DNA of 12,109 nt, from contig JBCBCG010000135.1 in the NCBI GenBank assembly GCA_038530925.1, forward strand, positions 1-12,109, written 5' to 3'. Position 1 is the stretch's first letter, and each line of letters begins with the position of its first letter. Source of the DNA: JALEGB01 sp038530925 (lineage in GTDB: Bacteria; Pseudomonadota; Alphaproteobacteria; Rhodobacterales; Rhodobacteraceae). The position numbers were made by a program, and so were the translations under genes. Below the pieces are notes generated by a model, which worked only from the letters and a program-made list of their open reading frames with translations, was not told the origin of the DNA and did not search any database. Shown one piece after another: positions 7,155-12,109 of the stretch.

Positions 7155-9767
7155 ATGGCGGAACAGAAGTTTGACGCGGCGCCCGAGGCGGAGCCGCAAC
7201 ATATCGACGCATCGGAAACGGTAAACGCCGAGGGGCGTGGCGGCGTCCTCGACCTCGCCGCGCAAGGAGACATCACGTTTGATGCGGAGGCGGAAAGCGA
7301 GGCGCCGATCGCGCCGGAGGGGGATTGCGAGGCGTTGCAGCATCGGCTTGAGGCGCGGATGCGCGGGCTCGCCGCGGCGCGGGGCGCGCGGCGGCTTGCG
7401 GCGGCGGAGGCGCGCGGGGCGGAGGCGGAGCGCGGCCCGGGCGCCAAGGCTGTCGCCGAAGCGTTGGAGCGCTTAGCGGCGGCGATTCGGGCGGATCGCG
7501 CGGAGGTGGGCGGCCGGCGGGCGGGGCGGGCGCCGGAGGCGGTGAAGGAGACGCTGACGCTCGAGCCTGAGACGGTCGCGTATCTCAGCTTGCGCGGCAT
7601 GCTCGACCGGCTCTCGCAACGGCCGACGGTCAGCGCCGCGGCGATGCGGATCGGCGCGCTTATCGAGGAGGAGATTGTAGCGCGCGAGGCGGCGCGGCGG
7701 TCGCCGGCGGCGGCGCGGCGGGCGGCGACGGGCGGGCCTGGGCGCCTTCGCGCGCAGACGCGGCGCCTCGGGCTCGAGCGATGGTCGCAGCGGCGGCGTC
7801 ATCTTGTGGGCGCGAGGCTCTTGCAGCTTGGGCTTGAGGCGACGGATTGGGCGGAGATCGACGCGCTGCCGGAGCCGCCTGCGGGCGATGGCGCGCGTCG
7901 CCCGGCGAAGCGCTTGATCGCGACCGAGCGAGCGGCGGCGGCGCGGGCGGCGGCTTATGCGGGCGCAGCCTGGGCGGCGCCGATTTACGAGCCGATGGCC
8001 GTCGCGCCGCGGCCTTGGGCTGGGTTCGAGGGCGGCGGCTATCTCGGGCGGGCCGCGCGTCCGCTCGCTCTGGTGAAAAGCGGCGCGCCGAGCGGGATCG
8101 CGGCGCGCTTGACGCCGGAGACGGCGCCGGTCGCGTTTGAAGCGATCAATCGGGCGCAGGCCACGGCGTGGGCGGTGAACGCGCGCGTCCTCGCGGTGCT
8201 GGAGGCGATCGCCGAGGATTCGACGCTATGTCCCGAGGCGCCGCTGCCCGCCGCCGAGCCTGCGCCGCGGCCGTCGCAAGACGCGCCGAAGGCGGAGCGC
8301 TGGGCTTGGGGCGAGGCGGAGCGGCGCCGCCGCTCGCGCCGCATCGCCTTTGAGCGCATGCTGGCGCAAGCCAAGCGCCATCGCCTGCTGGAGGCGTTCT
8401 ACCTGCCCTGCCAGTTCGATTTTCGCGGGCGGCTTTACGCTGTGACCGAGCTCAGCCCGCAAGGGCCGGACGCGATGAAGGCGCTATTGCGTTTCGCGCG
8501 GGCGAAGCCGCTGGGATCGGAGGGTTGGAAATGGCTCGCCATCCATCTCTGCAATTGCGGCGATTTCAGCAAGATGTCCAAAGCGCCGCTCGCCGCGCGG
8601 GCGGAATGGACCTTGGCGCATGAAGAGCGGATCTTGACGGTGGCGGCGGACCCGCTGGCGGATCTTTGGTGGCTGGAGGCGGATGAGCCCTGGCAGTTTC
8701 TGGCCGCTTGTTTCGAGTGGGAGGGGTACTGCGCCGAAGGCGAGGCCTTCCTTTCGCATCTGCCGATCGGGCTCGACGGCTCTTGCTCGGGGATCCAGCA
8801 TTTCAGCTTGGCGCTGCGCGACGAGGTGGGCGGCGCGGCGGTGAACCTGACGCCTCAGGCGCCGGAGGCGCGCGCCGCGGACATCTATGAGGAGGTGGCG
8901 GCGGCGGTGAGAGCGCTCCTGGAGCGGGATCTGACGCGTGAGGAGACGTTCGGCGTCGGCGGCGAGGCGCGCCGGCCGGTGGCGGCGCTGGCGCGGGCGT
9001 GGCTCGATTTCGGCGTGACGCGCGCGCTCTGCAAACGGCCGACCATGACTTACGGCTATGGCGCGCGCGGCTACGGCTATGTCGAGCAGATCATGGCCGA
9101 CACGCTCGGGCCGGCCTTCGCGGCGCATGAGGCGGATCCCGAGCGACCCTGGCCCTTTGAAGGGCGCGGCTTCGGCGAAGCGCTTTATCTCGCCGCGCGG
9201 ATGACCGAGGCGATCGAGCGCACGGTGCTGAAGGCCGCCGAAGCGATGCGGTGGCTGCAGCAGGTGGCGAGCGCGGCCACGGCGCGCGGGCGTCCGCTGC
9301 TCTGGACGGCGCCGGATGGGTTTCCCGTGCTTCAGGCCTATCGCGAGCAGCGCGATCTGCGGGTGAAGACCGTGCTGGCGGGCCGCCCGTTGCGGCTGAC
9401 GTTGAAAGAGGAGACGGCGCGGCTCGACGCGCGGCGTCAGCGCCAGGGCGTCGCGCCGAACTTCGTTCACGCGCTCGACGCTTGCCATTTGCGGCTGACG
9501 GTGGCGCGGGCCGCGGAGGAGGGGATGAGGGACTTCGCTCTGGTGCATGACAGCTTCGCCGTGCATGCGGCCGACACGCCGCGCTTCTTCCAGATCATCC
9601 GCGAGACGATGGTGGAGATGTATGACGCGGTGGATGTGATGGGCGCGTTCCATGAGGAGATCGCGGCGCAATTGGCTGAGGAGGGCGCGGCGCCGCCGCC
9701 CGCGCCGCCGCCGCGCGGGCGGCTCGAACTGCGCCGCGTGCTCGATAGCGAGCATTGTTTCTCATGA
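7155..9767 (+). CDS. T7-like single-subunit DNA-directed RNA polymerase
   Basis: This 870-residue protein (T7 RNA polymerase is 883) transcribes phage genes by itself from short phage promoters. The N-terminal domain (about 60-230) is weakly conserved. The catalytic hand begins near RPWAGFEGGGYLGRAARPLALVK (broken here at 286-308) and FRGRLYAV (423-430). GLDGSCSGIQHFS at 539-551 carries Asp541, equal to T7 Asp537. GVTRALCKRPTMTYGYG at 620-636 carries Arg623, Lys627 and Tyr635, equal to T7 Arg627, Lys631 and Tyr639. ALVHDSF at 795-801 carries His798 and Asp799, equal to T7 His811 and Asp812. All catalytic residues are therefore present. The promoter-recognition loop near 725-750 differs at key positions (see findings). 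The first 57 residues are an acidic tail unlike T7, and the C-terminus ends EHCFS where T7 ends in the Phe-Ala foot. Start ATG 7155 follows GGAGAGAAGG. It is the first gene of the phage segment. Confidence 0.97.
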   Translation: MAEQKFDAAPEAEPQHIDASETVNAEGRGGVLDLAAQGDITFDAEAESEAPIAPEGDCEALQHRLEARMRGLAAARGARRLAAAEARGAEAERGPGAKAVAEALERLAAAIRADRAEVGGRRAGRAPEAVKETLTLEPETVAYLSLRGMLDRLSQRPTVSAAAMRIGALIEEEIVAREAARRSPAAARRAATGGPGRLRAQTRRLGLERWSQRRRHLVGARLLQLGLEATDWAEIDALPEPPAGDGARRPAKRLIATERAAAARAAAYAGAAWAAPIYEPMAVAPRPWAGFEGGGYLGRAARPLALVKSGAPSGIAARLTPETAPVAFEAINRAQATAWAVNARVLAVLEAIAEDSTLCPEAPLPAAEPAPRPSQDAPKAERWAWGEAERRRRSRRIAFERMLAQAKRHRLLEAFYLPCQFDFRGRLYAVTELSPQGPDAMKALLRFARAKPLGSEGWKWLAIHLCNCGDFSKMSKAPLAARAEWTLAHEERILTVAADPLADLWWLEADEPWQFLAACFEWEGYCAEGEAFLSHLPIGLDGSCSGIQHFSLALRDEVGGAAVNLTPQAPEARAADIYEEVAAAVRALLERDLTREETFGVGGEARRPVAALARAWLDFGVTRALCKRPTMTYGYGARGYGYVEQIMADTLGPAFAAHEADPERPWPFEGRGFGEALYLAARMTEAIERTVLKAAEAMRWLQQVASAATARGRPLLWTAPDGFPVLQAYREQRDLRVKTVLAGRPLRLTLKEETARLDARRQRQGVAPNFVHALDACHLRLTVARAAEEGMRDFALVHDSFAVHAADTPRFFQIIRETMVEMYDAVDVMGAFHEEIAAQLAEEGAAPPPAPPPRGRLELRRVLDSEHCFS

Positions 9768-9779
9768 GCGCGCTCGGCG

Positions 9780-9796
9780 CGGCGCCTCCGGCGCCG
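9780..9796 (+). terminator. GC hairpin after the polymerase gene
   Basis: A perfect 7-bp stem CGGCGCC/GGCGCCG with a TCC loop begins 13 bases past the polymerase stop. There is no T run after it, so it is at best a weak or Rho-assisted terminator, or an mRNA end stabiliser. Confidence 0.4.
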
Positions 9797-9808
9797 AGAT
9801 GCAGCGAC

Positions 9809-9822
9809 CGGTCAGATGACCG
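9809..9822. promoter_or_regulatory. 14-bp dyad, operator-like
   Basis: CGGTCA-GA-TGACCG is a perfect 6+6 inverted repeat placed about 20 bases upstream of the T7-like promoter. The two-base centre is too small for a good RNA hairpin, so a protein-binding dyad is more likely. No cognate regulator gene is recognised in the window. Confidence 0.35.
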
Positions 9823-9842
9823 CTCAAAGGTTAACGCATCCC

Positions 9843-9865
9843 TAATAGGGACCAATATAGGGAAG
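9843..9865 (+). promoter_or_regulatory. T7-like phage promoter
   Basis: The site begins TAATAGGG at 9843 and ends CAATATAGGGA at 9853-9863. By ungapped alignment to the 23-base T7 class III consensus I count 16 identities, including TAATA at -17 to -13, TATA at -4 to -1 and GGGA at +1 to +4. That places transcription start at G9860 on the plus strand. It lies 76-98 bases downstream of the polymerase stop and upstream of the next phage genes, as expected for a promoter read by the encoded polymerase. The upstream half is embedded in a 13-bp dyad TCCCTA-A-TAGGGA (9839-9851). Confidence 0.75.
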
Positions 9866-9994
9866 CAGGCTTGGAGAGCGCCTGTCTCGCGCCGCCACTC
9901 TCGGATCTCTCAACCGATGACGCGTTCGGCTGGCGATCCCTCTTCGCTCAAAACCACTCCATGAGAGACCTTCGTTAGAGACAATGAGGCCACC

Positions 9995-10192
9995 ATGTCC
10001 TTTCTTGTGATAACGCATCCCCTTAAGGTCGCAATCCTGGCGACGGCGTCGGAGCGCGGCGGGCGCGCCGCGCCGCTGGATTGGGCGGCGCGCGCGATCG
10101 ATGCGGGCCATTTGCTGGAGGCGCGGCCCGAGCGGCTGCGGCGTCGCCGAAGCCGTCGGCGTGGCGCGCGCCGGGTGGGAGGCCTGGTATGA
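9995..10192 (+). CDS. Short basic phage ORF, possibly frameshifted HTH protein
   Basis: The 65-residue ORF starts at ATG 9995 with GAGG six bases upstream and ends at TGA 10190-10192, overlapping the next start as ATGA. Residues about 20-45 look like ordinary protein (AAPLDWAARAIDAGHLLEAR). The last 20 are almost all Arg/Gly (LRRRRSRRRGARR), with poor codon choice. The neighbouring frame over the same bases reads VAEAVGVARAGWEAWYERV with natural codons, which resembles a helix-turn-helix segment. One extra base near 10143 would explain this. Alternatively it is a genuine small basic protein in the position that T7 gives to the basic gp1.1. It was not recognised as a named family. Confidence 0.5.
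   Translation: MSFLVITHPLKVAILATASERGGRAAPLDWAARAIDAGHLLEARPERLRRRRSRRRGARRVGGLV
10011..10040 (+). promoter_or_regulatory. Second, degenerate phage-promoter-like element
   Basis: The 11-base word TAACGCATCCC recurs exactly here (10011-10021) and just before the T7-like promoter (9832-9842). In both copies it is followed by N5-GG-N3-CAAT-N3-GG with identical spacing, so the equivalent of +1 would be G10039. This copy has lost the TATA and GGGA core and lies within the first codons of the 65-residue ORF. It may be a decayed duplicate or a weak promoter. Confidence 0.45.
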
Positions 10193-10821
10193 GCGGGTCG
10201 GCGGAGGCGGCGCAGCGCGTCTCCTCAGGCGCCCGGCTGCGCGGGCCGGGCCGCCAGGGCGCGGCGTGGCGCACGCGGCGGGCGGTGGCGCCGCTTTCGA
10301 TCAGCGGGCGGCTTCTGGCGCTCGAGGCGCTCGGGCCGGAGCGTGTGGGCGTCAGCCTCGCGCTCGATGCTCATGGCGCGGATATCGCCGGGTTTCTCGG
10401 CGTCGTTGCGGCGCGGGAGCGCGAGGCGCGCGCGGCGGCGCAACGCCGCCGCGCCGCGGAACTTGGGCCGAACCGGCGCGCCCCGGCGGTGCGGACACAA
10501 ACGTTGATCGATCGTGAGACCATGATCCTGCGCCTGGTCGGCCCGGCGGCGGCCCTCGCGCCCTTGCGCAGACCGGTTCGGGAAGGGGCGGCGCATGTCT
10601 CGCAGGACGGCGCCGCAGCGACGCGCGAGGCGCGCAGCGCTGAGGAAGGAGCGGTCGGGTCCGCGGCGCGGCGGTGGGACGGCGCGCGGCTGCGCGCGAC
10701 GCTGACCTTGGCGCCCGTGATCCTGCACGCCGCTGGGATCGCGGGGCTCGAAGCGCGGCTGTTGCGCCTGACGCCGGAGCGACCGCGGCCGCTGGCGGCG
10801 CCGCAGCCGCTCGGGCCGTGA
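10189..10821 (+). CDS. Phage protein of unknown function
   Basis: The 210-residue product starts at ATG 10189 with GGGAGG six bases upstream and overlaps the previous stop by ATGA. Its own stop overlaps the exonuclease start (GTGA), so three genes are translationally chained. It is basic and Ala/Arg rich. A possible beta-like segment GVSLALDAHGADIAGFLGVV is at 54-73 and a charged helix at about 74-92. Residues about 165-196 (WDGARLRATLTLAPVILH, then GIAGLEARLLRL) resemble the C-terminal strand pattern of phage single-stranded DNA-binding proteins such as T7 gp2.5, which would fit the position before the exonuclease. It lacks the acidic C-terminal tail of gp2.5, so this is only a guess. Codon use is normal for the region, so the gene is probably real. 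Confidence 0.65.
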   Translation: MSGSAEAAQRVSSGARLRGPGRQGAAWRTRRAVAPLSISGRLLALEALGPERVGVSLALDAHGADIAGFLGVVAAREREARAAAQRRRAAELGPNRRAPAVRTQTLIDRETMILRLVGPAAALAPLRRPVREGAAHVSQDGAAATREARSAEEGAVGSAARRWDGARLRATLTLAPVILHAAGIAGLEARLLRLTPERPRPLAAPQPLGP

Positions 10822-11780
10822 CGCCCCGGCGCACGCTGCTCGTCGATGGCGACGACATCGCCTGGCGCGCGGCGCTCGCTGCTGGGCGAGGCGGTGTCGG
10901 TTCCGAGAGTCTCGAGCCGTATCTTGCGGCGGAGATCGCAATGCGGCTTGAGGCGGCGCAGAGTCGGCTCGGCGCGCATGAGATCGTCATCGCGCTGACC
11001 GACGCCGAGAATTGGCGGCGCGGGCTGTGGCCTGGTTATAAGGCGCATCGCGCTGGCCGCCCGCGCCCGCCGGCCTTGGCGCCGGCGCGGCGCCTGTTGC
11101 GGACCCGCTGGCGCGCGCGCCAGGCGCCGGGGCTTGAGGCGGATGATCTGCTCGGCCTTATGGCTACGGGCGCATCGTTGGCCTTCGGCGCGCTGGGCCA
11201 CGACGTGAAAGAAGACGCGAAAGAAGGCGCGGAAGGCGATGCGCAGTCTGGGGCTCCTGAGCCGCGGCTCGCGGCGGCGCTGCGGCGCGAGCGGACGCCT
11301 CCGCCGCCGCGTCAGGATGCGCGCGACTTGGCGCGCGGGGCGTCCGACGGCGCGCAACGCGTGGTGCTGTCGCCCGACAAGGACATGCGGACGACGCCGT
11401 GCCTCTTGGCGCGGCCGGATGGTTCGGTGCGCGCCGTCTCTCCGGACGAGGCGGATGATCAACACGCGTTTTTGACGCTCGCCGGCGATGCGTCCGATGG
11501 ATATCCGGGCTGTCCCGGCCTTGGCGCCGTGAAGGCGCGCCGCTTGCTCGATGCGGCGATGATCGAGGCCGCCGAGAGAGACGCGCGCGGCGGCCGCCCC
11601 GCTTTTGCGCACGGCGTCCCACACGCATCGCCGGCGCGGTGGCGCGCGGTCGCTGAGGCGTATCGCGCCGCCGGCCGCCCTCTCAGCGAGGCTCTCGCCC
11701 AAGCGCGCATCGCCCGCGTGCTGCGCTGCGGCGAGCTGACGGCGGATGGGCGCCCGCGCTTGTTCGATCCGCCTTGGTGA
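10818..11780 (+). CDS. T7 gp6-like 5'-3' exonuclease (FEN family)
   Basis: The family removes RNA primers and degrades DNA from 5' ends during phage replication, recombination and host DNA breakdown. The 320-residue product shows the acidic metal-binding pattern: LLVDGDD at 7-13, ALTDAENWRRGLWPGYKAHR at 59-78 (Tyr74 and Lys75 in the arch region), GLEADDLLG at 105-113, VLSPDKDMRT at 183-192 and GDASDGYPGCPGLGAVKA at 223-240. The tail ARIARVLRCGEL resembles the gp6 C-terminal ARILRFNEY segment. Between ADDLLG and VLSPDKD there are about 60 residues, rich in Lys/Glu then Arg/Pro, that gp6 lacks. GTG 10818 is chosen because it overlaps the preceding stop (GTGA) and begins right before the first catalytic strand. 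No Shine-Dalgarno is seen, so translation probably depends on coupling. T7 gp6 is about 300 residues, so length fits. Confidence 0.9.
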   Translation: MTPRRTLLVDGDDIAWRAALAAGRGGVGSESLEPYLAAEIAMRLEAAQSRLGAHEIVIALTDAENWRRGLWPGYKAHRAGRPRPPALAPARRLLRTRWRARQAPGLEADDLLGLMATGASLAFGALGHDVKEDAKEGAEGDAQSGAPEPRLAAALRRERTPPPPRQDARDLARGASDGAQRVVLSPDKDMRTTPCLLARPDGSVRAVSPDEADDQHAFLTLAGDASDGYPGCPGLGAVKARRLLDAAMIEAAERDARGGRPAFAHGVPHASPARWRAVAEAYRAAGRPLSEALAQARIARVLRCGELTADGRPRLFDPPW

Positions 11781-11864
11781 GCCGCGCGCGGCGGCGGCGC
11801 TCGCGCCGTTCGCCCGGCGGTTCTTGCGCGCCCCCTCGACCCCAAATGCGAAAGGAGACTGAAC

Positions 11865-12083
11865 ATGTGTGGAAGCAGCCCGCCCAAACCAAAGGCGCCG
11901 CCGGCCCCGCCGCCGCCGCCCGCGCCGGCGGCTGAAGCGCCGGCCTCGCCGGTCTATGACGCGGATCTCAGGAGCCGCGACAGCGAGCGCAGCGGCGCTT
12001 CGCGTCGCCGGCTCGGCCGCAGCGCGCTGCGCATCGATCTGCAGGCGCCCTCCCGCGGCGGATTGCAGGTTCCCGACAAATAA
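11865..12083 (+). CDS. Small Pro-rich phage protein (MCG-type)
   Basis: The 72-residue ORF begins MCGSSPPKPKAPPAPPPPP, continues with DSERSGASRRRLGRSALRI and ends GGLQVPDK. Small proteins with an MC start, a Pro-rich stretch, an Arg-rich middle (RRRLGRSALRI) and a short glycine/hydrophobic tail are common next to head-tail connector genes of podoviruses; I recall the pattern but not a named function. The start has AAAGGAG about 7 bases upstream. An 84-base gap separates it from the exonuclease, with a GC-rich stretch and no clear terminator. Its presence suggests that structural genes follow beyond the window. Confidence 0.7.
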   Translation: MCGSSPPKPKAPPAPPPPPAPAAEAPASPVYDADLRSRDSERSGASRRRLGRSALRIDLQAPSRGGLQVPDK

Positions 12084-12109
12084 GCCCGCCGGCTCGCCCG
12101 ATGCGCGGC

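Larger units (their letters stand above)
7066..12109 (+). mobile_element. T7-like (autographivirus-type) prophage or prophage relic, left part
   Basis: A phage single-subunit RNA polymerase, a T7-like promoter, a gp6-like exonuclease and a small Pro-rich phage protein lie in a row on one strand, with overlapping starts and stops. This gene set and order are those of T7-like podoviruses. Base composition and codon use match the host genes, which points to a long-adapted phage or an old insertion. The right end is outside the window. The left boundary is placed between the tRNA and the polymerase gene but is not resolved. No integrase, repressor or attachment duplication is seen. Confidence 0.75.

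Noticed and set aside
5586..7343. A 585-residue open frame covering the metallopeptidase, the repeats and the tRNA
   Set aside because: The upstream part is translation through the tRNA-Leu gene and the 111-bp repeats. It stays open only because the period is a multiple of three. The protein-like part begins at 6548.
8484..9755. 423-residue minus-strand ORF opposite the RNA polymerase
   Set aside because: It is an Arg/His-rich shadow of the polymerase frame in high-GC DNA.
9764..9964. ORF starting MSALGAAPPAPR that overlaps the polymerase stop (ATGA)
   Set aside because: It spans the hairpin, the dyads and the T7-like promoter, has codon use unlike the neighbours, and its product resembles nothing; a non-coding control region explains it better.
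10101..10517. Full-length ORF in the +1 frame beyond the possible HTH segment
   Set aside because: After about 10200 the codon use favours the 210-residue ORF starting at 10189; the overlapping frame turns Gly/Arg/Ala rich.

Overview
The window is GC-rich and uses codons typical of an alphaproteobacterium, most likely in the Hyphomicrobiales. That placement is an inference from the nnrDE / glnB-glnA neighbourhood, the Anbu-type protease and the protein sequences. No ribosomal or other taxonomic marker is present.

The left half (1 to about 6550) is chromosomal. It holds the 3' end of an Anbu proteasome-like peptidase gene, and a glnB-glnA nitrogen operon on the minus strand that ends at a strong hairpin terminator. 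After a 534-base intergenic region comes a divergent bifunctional NAD(P)HX epimerase/dehydratase gene. A minus-strand pair follows: an exported HETAH metallopeptidase-like protein and a small DUF4259-like protein. Between glnB and glnA lies a 247-codon Pro/Ala-rich reading frame. It has its own Shine-Dalgarno sequence and runs in frame, without a stop, into glnA.

The middle (6515-6965) is a tRNA-Leu(UAG) gene on the minus strand. It is followed at its 3' end by three tandem 111-base units plus a partial fourth. Each unit ends in a copy of the tRNA acceptor/CCA end. The last partial copy supplies the start codon and first residues of the metallopeptidase gene.

The right part (about 7060 to the window end) is a piece of a T7-like (autographivirus-type) prophage or a relic of one. 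It encodes a complete single-subunit RNA polymerase, a short basic or frameshifted ORF, a 210-residue unknown protein, a gp6-like 5'-3' exonuclease, and a small Pro-rich phage protein of a type often found near podovirus structural genes. Downstream of the polymerase gene, at 9843-9865, is a sequence very like a T7 promoter on the coding strand, with +1 near 9860. A related element lies near 10011-10040 and a more diverged one upstream of the polymerase near 7099-7127. Together they suggest a self-contained transcription circuit: the polymerase is made from a host-read leader and then drives the downstream genes from its own promoters. No DNA polymerase, primase-helicase, integrase or repressor is visible in the window. 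The replication genes that separate RNA polymerase and exonuclease in T7 are missing from that interval.
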